From assembly GCA_933228895.1 (NCBI GenBank), contig OW121846.1:50920107-50984106 (forward strand): DNA of 64,000 nucleotides. The letters run 5' to 3'. Below the pieces are notes generated by a model that saw nothing but the letters and a program-made list of their open reading frames with translations, was not told the DNA's origin and ran no database searches. The stretch comes from Platycnemis pennipes. Lineage: Eukaryota > Arthropoda > Insecta > Odonata > Platycnemididae. Below, in pieces: positions 23,299 through 34,895 of the stretch (position 1 is the stretch's first letter; each line of letters starts with the position of its first letter). The translations under genes were made by a program, and so were the position numbers.

Positions 23299-23571
23299 GA
23301 TAATTGGATAAATGTAGGAATTTTAGGGATTGAGTAAAAGTTGGAGAGAAATCTGGCGTCGGTATTGGCCTACTCTCAACAAAGGGCGCCAAGGGGTCCG
23401 AGGTCGTCGTGTCGGGAGGACCGAGTACCTACTGAATTCTAAATTCTTTCCACACCGACACAAATAGAGACCAATATTCCCCTAAAAGTCTCCACCTTTA
23501 TCAGGATGCGAACCCAAGCCCTTGGGGTGGGAATTCAGTGGCCTAGTCACGACATCAACCTGATCCCCAAG
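23299..23571 (-). repeat. tRNA-derived SINE, diverged copy
   Basis: In reverse order: GATAATTGGATAAATGTAGG, GAGAAATCTGGCGTCGG, GGCCTACTCTCAACAAAGGG, CGCCAAGGGGTCCGAGG, then the tRNA-like head in reverse (GCGAACCCAAGCCCTTGGGG, CATCAACCTGATCCCC). The core CGTCCG motif is eroded to GTGTCGGGAGGACCG. Confidence 0.8.
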
Positions 23572-24651
23572 TATATTTCAATGTTCGTCAATGTTCAGGC
23601 TATGCACAGTAATATCAAACTTGAAGGGATAATACATGACAATTTCACCGAACTACACTATATTTCGCGATCAATGTTTTTAAACCTATTATATTTCAAT
23701 GCCGTATGGATATCTGTGGGAAGGTTATATCGCAAGTGACGTTCACTGCATGTGAGTGACTGACTGATATGCATCACGAAATCATAACGGACGGTAAGGG
23801 TAGTTTCATAGCGTTCATGCAAAGTGCCTTTTGGTTGGCGTTAGCAAAACACTATAAGACTTGGAAAACGTGATTTTGCGTAAAATACGAAGTTATTATT
23901 CAAGTTCAGTCATGAAGTATGTACTAATATTGTCTCCCATATTTGGTATACTTTATTACGATGAACTGTTTTGAAATCGCTATATATAGTATATTGCACT
24001 TAATCTGGTGCTAAAATAGAAATATATGCGATTGGGTAGTACTTTAATAACTAACGGAAAAATATTGAACGTAAAAAGCACAGAAAAACAGTACAATCAA
24101 AGCGCGATGAGAACAAAGTCTTCTATTAATTCAGTCCACCATCTAAGGCGATTTAGGGGTCATAGGGGTCATGATTTCTAAAACTGCTTTGAAACGATAT
24201 GGGGAATAACTTATGGTAGCCCAGCTTTAGCAATTATCATTCCTTTTCCACACATGCTATAACTTTGCAACTGCAGATTTAAGGGGATAAAATCTACATC
24301 TGAGGGCATCTGTATAGGTAGTGTAAGTGATTATGCGTAGTTATTTTATTGAGTTTATTCATACTGAATGAAGAGCAGAGAGAAACCTGGCGTCGACGTA
24401 GCAACGTCATAATTACACTCACTACGGCATACATGTTTGAATCCTCACCCGGAAGGTGGAATAATGAAGTAAGTAATGACTAATGAAGTGTCTTCCAAAG
24501 TAGAGCTCAAGTAGGGATTGGTAAACCTCTGACAAATTCTTCTGTCACCAAGATATGAGTGTGCCCCAGCAGTTGGAAAGCGCTATTGCAATGGTACCGA
24601 CGTCACCCCTCTTCTACCCACGAAAGTGACGTAAATACTTGTCGAGTGCGT
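23572..24651. other. No gene recognised
   Basis: Apart from the weak SINE fragment at 24376-24456, nothing is recognised; frames are short. Confidence 0.35.
24376..24456 (-). repeat. Possible SINE fragment
   Basis: AGAGAAACCTGGCGTCGACG matches the GAGAAACCCGGCGTCG block of the reversed SINE, and GTTTGAATCCTCACCCGG further on could be the tRNA-like head. The core between them is missing, so this is a weak call. Confidence 0.3.
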
Positions 24652-24662
24652 CTTTTCAAGAG

Positions 24663-24994
24663 GGGGATCGGGTTGGTGTGGTGGCTAGAGTACTGGCCTC
24701 CCATCCCGAGGGTCCTGGTTCGATTCCTGACAGTGGTGGATTTTTCAGCAGTGGTGGAAAACCGGTCCCAACTTGAGTGCCTAGTGGAGGGCATTTCAAG
24801 TTCAATATTCCGTCCGTCGGTTGGGACGTTAAGCCGTGGTCCCCTTGGCGCGTGTCGTTAGGAGTAGGCTAATGCCGACGCCGGGTTTCTCTCCACCCTT
24901 CCTCCATTCCCTAAAAGCTCCTGCCCTTACCCTATTACCCACCTATTCTAAAATGGTGCAAAAAATGGTCGCCTCCCCTGAATAACCAACCAAC
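24663..24994 (+). repeat. Full-length tRNA-derived SINE with target duplication
   Basis: This is the clearest plus-strand copy, 332 bp. The tRNA-like head has GGGATCGGGTTGGTGTGG, an A-box-like GTGGCTAGAGTACTGG and a B-box-like TGGTTCGATTCC. A body with the core TTCCGTCCGTCGGTTGGGAC and GTTAAGCCGTGGTCCCC follows, then AGGCTAATGCCGACGCCGGG, a pyrimidine-rich segment, and a 3' end of GAATAACCAACCAAC. It is flanked by CTTTTCAAGAG (24652-24662) and CTTTTCTAGAG (24995-25005), an 11-bp target duplication with one mismatch. RNA polymerase III would transcribe such an element; a LINE would supply reverse transcription. Confidence 0.95.
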
Positions 24995-25005
24995 CTTTTC
25001 TAGAG

Positions 25006-26727
25006 TCAACATTTTTAAGTTCATGAGCTACTTCACGTCAATTCCAAGCCTCATTTCAAGTTTCAATTTTATTTTCTATGGTCAATTACCAGGAATGTGA
25101 ATTCAATATATTAGTGGTGGAGGAAATGATATGAAATGCGTCGCTGGAATTTCGACTTTGTTTTAGCTGCGGACAATTATTAAGATGTGGATGTTTTGCA
25201 AAGTAGAAATCTAGACAAGGTCTTCTTAGTCACTTTCGACTTTCGACACGCTTGAAACCCAAGCGGCGTGATCATCAGTAATTGAGTCAGTTGCCATTGG
25301 TTAAGGGAACTTCGTTGTGGACCGCCTTTCGTCCGTGGGTTGGAACTTTCCCCTTGGCCCTGAATCGTAACTTTCTCACGCCTTCGGTATTAGTTTGAAG
25401 GGATTCCTTGCCTTATGTGTTAAACGAACCGCAAAGTTGGCCCCTAAGTGAGTGAGCTGAAGCATGTGGCATTAGTCTGTGTATGTCGATTTAGTATAAG
25501 AAATACAAAGCGTCAAATAATAATTAATTCATCTAAGGCAATTAAAGTTTCTACAAATGATATTTGGTGGAGTCTCGATTCCTAAATTCTGAGTGCAGCC
25601 ACCGGTCCGTGGGTGTTTAGTAGAACTCTAGCTATATGGAATCGACATGAAGGAAGTGAGTTTACTTCTCAAATAAGCAGTTATGGGGAGTAAGTGGAGT
25701 AAATATCGGGGTAATTGGCGTGCAACTGCTTCAAATACTCCCAGCATTACTTTTTCTGTGTCTAAACAATAAATGCATCCGCTTCAGAAAAGTCAAGGCA
25801 ACGTATTTGAGACAAGAAAGCAAAAATTGGTTTAAAGTGTCTAATAAATGACGAGCTGGTAATGAAGTTTGAAGGTGAAGAAGAAAAAAGAGGCATCAGA
25901 AAAATTCCAAAATGAATACAGGGATAAGAAAAACCATTAGAAATGCTTTAGTCTGATGGAGGCAGGTTTTTGAAGTAATAGTGTGCATGGAGAGTAGGCT
26001 GGAAAGCCCTCAGGTTAATTTTACCGGACAAATAGTGAAGGGTATTGGAGAAAATGTAATCATAATGAATGGTTAGCTCCGTGACGCTGACAGGAAAATC
26101 GAATTGAGCGCTGCTAAACGAAAGGCCCCCAGGGGTCCACGGTCCCATCCTACAGTATACTCAGGTGATTTCAGCGCTAAAGTGATTCGTTTTAGCCCTG
26201 AGCTTTAAGGGCTCTCCACATAAGAGGGGGCCAGAATTTCTTTAAAACACCCTTCCACTGCTAAGACTACTGCCTAACCCGAGCCCACAAGATGGGATGA
26301 TAGATCACAGTATTCACTACAACAACCCATTGCGTTGTTTTGGGATTGCAAAAAATTCTCTCTACGATCTTTATCCTTTCGCTAAAAAGGAGGCCTCTGT
26401 GGGAATCAAACTTTTCAGTAATCGGTGCATTATATTATAAATATTTTTTGTTACTGACTTGGAGCACCGGTTGGTTAAGATGTAGTGGAGTATATAATGT
26501 TTATAGGGAAGTCGCAAGGATAAACACTGCTTTACATACATTTTTGGTTGGTAATCCTCTCTGGAAAAACGAACAATATTCCCCTGTACTTCTGTTAATA
26601 TTAGCGCGGACATGGAACGTGCAAAGTACTAAATAACGTTAAGAATCTCGAAGACCTGCTAATTGAAAATTTTCAGAGGATGAGGCTGATTGAACCAGAA
26701 GTTTCAGTCCGGAAATATCGGTGATAA
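25006..26727. other. No gene; weak repeat traces
   Basis: A short block at 26085-26160 (AAAGGCCCCCAGGGGTCCACGG) and one at 25315-25365 (CGTCCGTGGGTTGGAAC) resemble eroded SINE cores. Frames at 26340-26636 and 26371-26613 overlap antisense and show no domain I trust. Confidence 0.35.
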
Positions 26728-26845
26728 GGTTAGGAGAAAGAGCGGGAAAGGTAAAGAGATACACAGCATCGGCATTACTCTCCTCTTAGCCAAAATCGCC
26801 AAGGGATACACTGTTTTGCGTCCCGTACGACGGACAGAGCATCAT
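26728..26845 (-). repeat. SINE 3'-half fragment
   Basis: GTTAGGAGAAAGAGCGGGAA, CATCGGCATTACTCTCCTC, TTAGCCAAAATCGCCAAGGG, then CGTCCCGTACGACGGACAG give the reversed body and core. The tRNA-like head is missing. Confidence 0.6.
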
Positions 26846-27269
26846 AGAGTCTCAATTAACTGATCAATATGGGGCGAGGGGTCCACCGGATAATCTGATT
26901 GGCAATTAATCGACCAGTTAATCCCGTTAATCTGAAGGAAAAGTTAAGTGATATTCAGCGTGAACGGAGAACCACTATGCCTGCCATTCAACTCCAAAAT
27001 AATCATCCCTGGCTAACAATGCATCGTTACTCTTGTTTTGTGCAGGAACTTCAACACGAAACATGCATTTCACTCCTTGTTTTTTGGAAAGCGTATGTTG
27101 CGAAGGGAAGCATAGCAATGAGCTCATAAGTGATGACTTGCCGATTAATTTTCAGGCATTTGAATAGCATGTAGATCATTAAGGTGTTAACGCAAATATA
27201 ATCAAGGAAAATCGACCTATTGAACTGGGGTATGGTTAAACTAGTGCCAAATAATCCAGGTCATATGGT
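26846..27269. other. No gene recognised
   Basis: A 76-codon frame at 26899-27129 shows no known family. Confidence 0.3.
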
Positions 27270-27453
27270 GCTAAACTCTAATTGCTCATGTGCTGTGTAA
27301 GGAGGAATTTAAAGTACAATACTCCGTCCGTCGAATGGAACATTAAACCGTGGCCCCCTTTGCAGCCTTTCGCTTAGATTAGGCTTATGTCGACGGAGGT
27401 TTCCTGTCCACCCTTTCCCTACCCTCTGAATTTCCACGTATATCAAAATACCC
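27270..27453 (+). repeat. tRNA-derived SINE, headless copy
   Basis: AATACTCCGTCCGTCGAATGG with AACATTAAACCGTGGCCCCC is the SINE core, followed by GATTAGGCTTATGTCGACG and CCACCCTTTCCCTACCC. The tRNA head upstream is not recognisable. Confidence 0.75.
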
Positions 27454-28330
27454 TTTCTTTTAATAGAACAAATGTTCTTAGATGTTAGTCACCTCCAATG
27501 ATTGCAGTAGTAATCTGTAATTTGAAAGAAAAAATCTCTCCATTCAACATTCATAAAAGGCCATAATGTTGAAAGCTATCCCCCTTGACGGAGATTCGAA
27601 GCTGAGCTCCGGGTTTGGGTAGCTAGTTAAGTCTTGTTAGCCGTACATTAATACCACAGAATTACCCTCAGCGGAGTCACACCCTAGCTCTGATGTAGTT
27701 TTCAAGCCTAGATTTTTTTATATATCCGGGAAAAAGCCGAGGGTGAGCGTTCGTTTTTGCTGATTTATCGAGGGAAATGGTTTCCCTCTTCCGAGCGTGT
27801 ATCCCGTCGGGCACCATAAACATCCATCTTGGAAGATTACGCAGTCGAAATGCTTGAATAAACAGGCGGGCGTCTGGAAATCCAGTTCCTCTCTTGCAGA
27901 ATGCTTAAGGGGTAGGGATTTCGAGAAGTTTCACGAGACCATCCCCAACTTCATCCACGTCAACGCTGACGGATCGTGGAACTATTCGGCTCGCGGGTGC
28001 ACACTGATGTCTTCCTATCACGGGGCCATTAGGGCGAAATTAGGGCCGCTGAGCAGTGTGTCTGCGCCATCAATCTGGTTCCGTGTTGACTCGACCGTGG
28101 CGATGAGCCTTTCCTTGCACGCATTGGCTGACTCGTCGAGCGGTCTAAACTCCTCTCATTCCGCGACCCTCGTCGCTTCCACCGATTGCCCGGGATAAAC
28201 ACTCATCCCTCTCATTCGTGAGGAAAGAGTGAGGGCGGGAGGCTGTTATTTTGGTCTCTCTGTGCGTGTTGAAATGCACGGCAATGAAAAGGATGAGTCA
28301 GCAACAAAGGGGAGTTCTGGACGGCCGAAA
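27454..28330. other. GC-rich unique segment
   Basis: From about 27760 to 28330 the sequence is clearly GC-richer than background. A frame of 133 codons lies at 27797-28198 (plus), but it opens with GTG and the first in-frame ATG comes late, so it is weak as a gene. It matches no family I know. It may be exonic or regulatory host sequence. Confidence 0.35.
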
Positions 28331-30122
28331 CTTGGATTCCAGGTTGGAAACTGTGAGGGTTATAAAATAATTATTTCGGTACTCTTGCCACGCAGGTATT
28401 GGAAAGGGATTCAACTTGAGTTTGGCTTCATTAAACCACATTCTCCAAAGTAAATAAACTAGGCATGGGGTGGTAACATTTGTGTACTCATTATATTGCT
28501 CGGTTGAAAATAAGGAAGACAGTATTGACTTGACTCATTTGTGTTTTATTATTGTGGTTCATAAGTTCACCATGAACACAAATAAAAGTTAGTTGAGAAA
28601 TTTTCATATTTATGCATCTTTAACTTCCTTCATTTTACCAGTGCTATTTTCTTTTCTCTTTATTCTAATTTTTTATAAAGTTTTTCCAAGAAGCTATTTT
28701 CATTACACCTTTTTATATTTGGATGTGTTTGATTAGTTTACCTTGTTTGATTTTCACAATTTACAACATTAATGTCTTACGAAACATATATAACGCTGCT
28801 ATATTTAATGCTTCTACATTATTTACCCATTCTAACATTTTGATTTTCATAGTTCTTTTACATCACCACATTTAAATACTCCCAGTCTTGAGTTTTCCAT
28901 TGACGTTGTTTAACATTACTCAATAAGAACATTATTTGCGTATAGGCATATTTTGCGTAGTTGATTTCATACCTACAGTTTGAACTATGTTTCGGGGCAC
29001 TTGCATTATTAACTGATTGGTCTCATTGTATTCCCGAAGTTAAGTGTAAGATCTGGTATTTTTTGTGACAATAGCTTTAAGTTGTTTACTACGCACTATT
29101 TCCATAATTGACCTTCTATTGGTTAGGCAAGCGTCCATTTGTAATAACCTGTCAAAATTCAGCGCTTCAAACCTTGAATAAACTGTTTTACTCCTTCATT
29201 AACGGTGACATGGTGATTGTAAAGGACTGAATGATAAATGTCCTTTTGAAATACATTTCCCTTTTTAATTGTTTGCTTGATCTCATTTGTTCCCTCCCAC
29301 TTCTCCATGCTGGCCAAATTATTAGGATTCTGTGACCGGTTGGTTCACATCTTTATGTTCTCACTCTGGAATGCTACGAAATGGCGAATGTTGGAAACCA
29401 AAATTCTTCATTGCCAAAGTATCGGTGATAGAAGGCCTCTTTCAAAATATAATTTCCATCGCTACCAGCGAGAACACGATCCAAGTTAAATTCTTTCGAC
29501 CAGTAAATGGCAAGGAGTTGAGTAATAGGCGTTTGTTTGGTATGGCACTCAGTTCTGTTTTTAATAATTTTTTCTGAATCCTTTGCCCAATTTTTCCATA
29601 GAGTTGCAACTCTTTACTATATGCATTTGTATATCAACCTTAATGATTTAAATTTTATGGAAATATCTCTCTCCCCACCTTTACTACTATAGAAAACCCT
29701 TCAAAGAAATGGGATTTAAGCTATGATTTTCTGCCGGAAGTTTTTAATCTTTATTTTTCCCGTATTTCGTCAATAATGCTGCTTCTCTGGCCCAATCATC
29801 TTCAGTACAAAAAATTGTAAATTTTCCTTTCCACCTAGTTGCTCTCTTTGCGTAGCTCCGGTGTCAAGCTCCATTCGCCTCTTCTAACCTTTTCCTCCAA
29901 AGCAAGTTTTACGCCCATTTGAATGCTATTAGCTTATTACGCGTCATTCATGATTCAAGCGTGGGTATATAAAAATACACTGCACGTGTTTAGAAAAGAT
30001 TTATTTCTCTCGTGAATTTTTCTCGGAATCAAAAGCATATTTTCCGCAATGGCATATTTACTTTATTCCTATTTTCGATCTGTTATCATTCACGATAATG
30101 ATTTCAAAGTTGCATAACTTAT
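28331..30122. other. AT-rich stretch, nothing recognised
   Basis: Only short frames on both strands. No copy of any repeat family found elsewhere in the window is visible. Confidence 0.35.
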
Positions 30123-30700
30123 TCATTTGTTCGGCACTCTCCGTTTTATCCTTTGGATGTCTTTTCTCAGGCTGTTTCAACTGCTCACCTTGACCTTGGA
30201 CTGTTTGATATTTAGTCCCCATTTTTCCAGAGTGTTATTCAGCACTCACAACATTCTATTCATGCCTCTTTCCGACGTTGCATTGATGTCAGTAGCATTA
30301 GTGAAGCTTATGCATTGTACCTTCCTTCCCTTTTATTACAAATTTTCCCCTTTTTTGTGCCTTTTTTTGCTCAGCGGTCGTGGCATGCTCTCTGGGGTGG
30401 TTGAGTAAATAGGGGCTCAAGGGGGGGTATCCCTTCGTGTGTTCTTCCAGTTTTGCTTATGCTCTTTCATTGCATCCATTCATCTCCATTCCCGCGGACG
30501 GTGATTGGTAATGCTGTATCAGACGTCTATATTTCTAGAGAGGCTCCATTTTCCTCATTGCAGGAAAAGAATTTTCCACTCCACGTTGGCTAAGGCATTT
30601 TCCGGATCGATAAAAGCGATCTCTGCTTGGGTTCCGGTCGTCTTTTAGCTAACAGCCGTGAGGATGAGAACTCCTCTACGGCCTCTGTGTTGGTATTGGT
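30123..30700 (-). pseudogene. LINE reverse-transcriptase domain, decayed
   Basis: On the minus strand, VLILTAVS, a stop, then AEIAFIDPENALANVEWKILF lines up with the fingers/palm motif A block (FIDLEKAFD-V-W-LF) of non-LTR reverse transcriptases. After a frame-shifted stretch, CISFTNATDINATSERGMN and NNTLEKWGLNIKQSKVKV match the motif C region and the EWGLKIN-SKTKVM block after it. The catalytic FADD is degraded to FTNATD and the motif A D is lost (FIDPENAL for FIDLEKAFD keeps only the first D). Stops and frameshifts make it non-functional. It is the same broad class of LINE as the fragments at 11545 and 31825. Confidence 0.8.
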
Positions 30701-31824
30701 GTCTGACCGGTCTTCATCTGAGTTTTTTCCACCTTTTCTTTCATCTATATTTTGCGATCATAAATAGATCTATCGAATCATGGGATGGAAGTTATCTTCC
30801 GTCCCCACTGCGGCAAACTTAGGATTCCTCTCTCTTCTCAAAAGTAATAATATTAGATCTAGGATTGTAACACAATTCATTTATTTTGCCGTTTTCCTAT
30901 TTTTCCCGTTACCAAGATTTCTTCATTTTTAAGAATCTTCTCCTTCTTTTTCCTCTTCTTTTTGAAGAAAGACCTTGTTCTTCCTGATCAGAACCTCTTT
31001 CGATGCTTATCCCCTGTTGACCCTCAAACCGCGGCTAAAAATCTAAATTTCTCAAATAGAATTCTAGCACTCACACTCTTAAGCATCTCCACAACCTTGA
31101 TCATATCAAGAACTTAATGATTCCTCCTAAAAAGAATCCTTTGGAAGGAGATGGTCTTCTGAGTTATCACCTTGCAAATACTTTTTGGAGATACGCGAAG
31201 AAAATGAGAGAGGAAAGAGAAATATCCCGAAATTCTACTTTGCTAATGACCGAAAGTATATACTGGAAACAAAATTAGATTCAAAGATCAAAAAACGCTA
31301 TCAGGTGAAATAAATAAGGAAGCTAGGGAGGGAGACTCATTCTGTTTGTTGTTGTTTACTTTACTAATGAATAAAATAATAGAAACAATGAAACAGTTTG
31401 CTTGATACATACTGTGTGAGCATCAAATCAATATCATGAGCTACATCATTGCTGTGTGAATCACAGAGTATTTAGGCGATCTCTAGAACCTCTGTCTCAT
31501 TTTAATAAATCTTGCAAACATTTGGAGCTCATATATCTTCTGCAAAAAGAAAAAAATATGAATTTATCCGTTACCATAATGATTTAAGTTGCTAGCAGAT
31601 AATAAATATTAAAAATAATAAATATAAAAAATAATATATTAATAGAATTGAGAAGGAAAGTTAAATATTTACTCACAGGTCACTACCAATGGAATTTCCC
31701 GATTAGAATCAAAAGAACGAATATATAGAGCCAATATAATTTCTGGCTATTAACGCTTCGAGTATAAGAAAATAGACGTTCAAGGCATTATGCAAAGACA
31801 AGAATTTGTAAATCACTTATAAGA
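30701..31824. other. AT-rich flank of LINE remnant
   Basis: More upstream reverse-transcriptase sequence could be buried in 30701-31200 but I could not read it. 31560-31660 is a run of AT-only simple sequence (AATAAATATTAAAAATAAT). Confidence 0.35.
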
Positions 31825-32130
31825 CCAATAACTACTGGGTCAGGAAAAACAGTTAATGGAACATCCTGAAAATAAGCAACGGATGAAACCAGTGGAAATG
31901 AATGTATTGAGAAAAATCAAGGAGAAAACGTTAAGATATAGACAAAGGAGAGAACAGCTGGGATTGAATCGTAAACCACAAGCGATATGGAGAGTGAGTG
32001 GCTTGGTCTTAGAGACAGGATGGGCAACGGTAAAATGTGACGGTATGTAGAGATAACATCTCAGCTGGGTGAAGAAGAAATGGAAAACCGAGGATAGTTT
32101 GAAGAGGAAGTATGTAAATGGCAAAGAAAC
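31825..32130 (+). pseudogene. LINE ORF2 C-terminal fragment
   Basis: TTGSGKT (for LYGSETW), then, after a frame change, KPVEMNVLRKIKEKTLRYRQ and REQLGLNRKP match the EAVEMRVLRKI-GKTRRDR-R-E-IR block near the C-terminus of endonuclease/reverse-transcriptase LINEs. The rest is out of frame. It lies on the strand opposite to the 30.1-30.7 kb domain, so it is a separate insertion or an inverted piece. Confidence 0.5.
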
Positions 32131-33589
32131 AGGCTATAAGACTTGACTGTAGTAAGATGAAAAAGAAGGCATATAGCTGCAGAGGAAAGAAAACTAAATA
32201 GAGATTACCACGTGGTAAAGAATTTTGATTTTCTCTCATTATCGGTCTATGAAAAAATCACTTGATGATGAATCACTGGGACAATGATTATCATTGTCCC
32301 AGCTAGTACAATCACTCATTAAGGCTGATAGTAACTTGCTTGGTTACCAAGAGATATCTGATTTTGAGTAAATATTCCCACATAAACGCTCATTTTCCTT
32401 TTCAGATTTTTGGAAATCTCTTATTAACTTTTTCCTCTCAAAGTAAATACTAGTTTACTTGGCATAACCTGTGGTTTAGAACTTCAAGATTAGGTTTCAG
32501 TTTCAACGAAATGCTTGACAAAGGGATTTAAAAACAAATTAGATCGTCGGATAGCTTTCCAAGATTATTTTTCACTATTCTTGGTAATATGTATCGCACA
32601 TATTCCTCACGTTTCTCCTCCAGGGAAATAAAAATTCAGAATTTCCTGTAAAACAATATCAAGTAATTATCTTTTGCCTACCTCAGTTTAAGTGCAGTGA
32701 AGGGAAGTCAAAACGCTGCGTCAAACGCAGGTATTCCATTTTTCCTTCGAAGAAAGGAATAATGAGGTGAGCAATCGGGAAAAGATGAAAATATTCGTCT
32801 GGACCAAAATTTCTTTTTCGTTTGCGTAAGGATGTGTAACAGATAGATAAATCTTTCTCATGTTACGCGGGAGTCTCTTGATGATCTGTATATATGTTTC
32901 GAGTATGTTTACAGCAGCCTCCATAAACTCCTTCCGTTGCCTTTCCACCTCTCCCCTGCCTTTTTAAGTCTCTTTTATCTGTCTTCAGGTAATGATGGGA
33001 AGATATTGAAAAAAACCGCTCATTACGCTTTATTTCACCATGTGAACAATATGAGAGAGGTACTAAGTGGCATAAGAGAATAGATATGAAATACAATTGT
33101 TCCGGCGAACAGGAAGAGATTATAATAGGTTAGACAATATGGTAGGCGAAACATTGGTATTCTATAGTGCATCTGATAAAGTATTCAATAGTGTAAAAAA
33201 CCAATAAAACAACAGAAAATTCAAGCACATAAATAAAACCCAAATGAGATCTACATTCTTTCGTCAATAATAATCGCACTTGCACATTCCTGGCGTTTGG
33301 CTGATTAAGGCGTTTTTCTTAGTTTTTTTACTTAAGAACCCGTACGAAATGCGAGCGTGGTGATTACCCATTCCTTGTGAGCATGTAGCAGGTGGCTTCC
33401 TGGCAAATTAGTAAATAAAAAAGAAGATGCTGCATGAATTTCACATCCTACCTAGAGAAATTGTGGTTTCATCCGCAGAGTTCATTCCAGTCACCCAGTA
33501 TGATGCCTTAAATCTGGGGAAGCTGGCCACTGGGAGGCTTGGTATTGTTTTCATATGTGCTCTTATTCGTGGGAAAGAAATTTGCTTTT
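32131..33589. other. AT-rich stretch with a perfect palindrome
   Basis: CTGGGACAATGAT and ATCATTGTCCCAG form a perfect 13-bp inverted repeat with a one-base centre at 32276-32302. No coding or family-level repeat is seen. Confidence 0.4.
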
Positions 33590-34080
33590 CATTCGGGTCT
33601 CGGGCTGTCTCGCTCCTCCGCCTCCCACGTCACGCGGGCCCCCCTTCCCCTATCCTCCCTCCCAGCCCACCTCCCTCCCACTTCGATTGCCTCCCACCTC
33701 CAACTTCCCATCCCGTCCCAAACCAATCGATGTTGCGTTCCACTCGTCGCGCAGTATCTCCTCCGAGCATCAATTCTGTTTACTAAACTAAATGATAGTC
33801 ATCGACTCAAATGGATCCGGAGCGGGTGGGTTCAGTTTTATCCTTCCCCCCATATAGTTTCCCCCGTCCCTCAATCGGCGTCGAGTGGACGGGTTGCACA
33901 CTCCAGCGACTGCCAGTGTTTTTAAACTTCACTAATTCCCATCCTTGGGAGTCGGGATGTACGAAATCGATTCGTCTGCGAGTGCCCTGGCGATCGTAAT
34001 CGCGAGTGAGCGAGTGTCCTAATTAATGCGCGGGGACCCCTTCAGAGTTTTCGCGGTGCCGGTTACATTCCAGACTTCGC
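33590..34080. promoter_or_regulatory. GC-rich, pyrimidine-skewed island; promoter candidate
   Basis: 33600-33730 is almost purely C/T on the plus strand with runs such as CCCCCCTTCCCC. 33820-34080 is CG-dinucleotide-rich and contains TCAGTT at 33831, the arthropod initiator consensus TCA-KTY. Three overlapping frames over 33427-33999 are compositional artefacts of the C/T skew. The whole may be a promoter or 5' UTR of a host gene, but no coding exon follows that I can recognise. Confidence 0.3.
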
Positions 34081-34468
34081 TCCGGAAAAGATTCAGATGT
34101 TCCGGGTTTTGAAAACACGGTCGGATAGAGGGTTGTTTGGTTAGTACTGTGGTATTAGCCTGAAGATATTCAACTTCGTAGGCCCTCATGAAAATGATAA
34201 CCACGAAGCCATGGGTGTCGGGTAAGACCCTCTGTATCCTATGCGGGAAACGATTCTGAGCCTGGCTTTGGGGAAACGCATTTACTTCCTGGACCGGTAA
34301 CCCATTTTTATGCTTTGGGTTTGAGAATTATGGGTCGGCACATTAAATATCTCATTTCATCGACGTAACGGCTACAGTATTTAGTTATTCAGTGGACGCT
34401 CACGACAGCGAAGGGTTTTTGGATCATTAAATATAGATGAGTTAATAAGTAAAGTCAGGACTTTGTCA
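34081..34468. other. Unique-looking segment
   Basis: No gene or repeat recognised. Confidence 0.3.
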
Positions 34469-34714
34469 GGGAGCTGAGGATAGGTGGAGAGAAACCCAGT
34501 GCCACCATTAGCATGCTCTTAACCAAAGGAGCCAAAGGTTCCAAGGTTTAACATCCCATCCAGCGGACGGGGTATTGTACTAAAAATAAATATGAATACA
34601 ATGCATAATATACACTTTGTTATTCCTTTAAAAACCCTCTGCAACTACCCGGAATCCAATACAGACCAACAGAGTGTAAAGATACTAGTATATCCACCAC
34701 CCTAAACCGATCCT
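34469..34714 (-). repeat. tRNA-derived SINE, diverged copy
   Basis: AGGTGGAGAGAAACCCAGTG, CTCTTAACCAAAGGAGCC, CAAGGTTTAACATCCCATCC and AGCGGACGGGGTATTG give the reversed body and core. The head end reads CCACCACCCTAAACCGATCC. An interior stretch of about 100 bases is not alignable. Confidence 0.7.
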
Positions 34715-34818
34715 TGTGATGACGATCAATACTATATTTATTAACATTGGTATTATTAAGATCAATATATTTATTTACGGATTTTTTGTATCTAAAAACT
34801 TTAGTTTTAATTCAAACA

Positions 34819-34895
34819 AGGATTTAGATGGAAGAAGTTACTTTTGGTCACAATCTCACCCCTCATACAGATAGCCTTTTATAATTACAAATACT
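34819..34895 (+). mobile_element. LINE-like 3' tail, second copy
   Basis: GATTTAGATGGAAGAAGTTAC..CACAATCTCACCCCTCA and AGCCTTTTAT match the terminal segment at 9813-9880. Only the last ~75 bases are recognisable, so it is a very short insertion or a heavily eroded one. Confidence 0.6.

Noticed and set aside
25315..25440. Possible very old SINE core (CGTCCGTGGGTTGGAAC)
   Set aside because: One block only, with neither head nor 3' end in the right place.
26597..26700. Possible LINE endonuclease start (TWNVQST..NLEDLLIENFQRM)
   Set aside because: It resembles the TWNVRTL-KLENL-EM opening, but needs a frame change and several stops within 100 bases, and no further endonuclease motif follows.
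27797..28198. 133-codon frame in a GC-rich segment
   Set aside because: GTG start with the first ATG far inside; only the composition is notable, so I report the segment but not a gene.
33427..33925. Overlapping Pro/Ser-rich frames on the plus strand
   Set aside because: Three frames are open over the same C/T-rich tract, which is compositional rather than coding.
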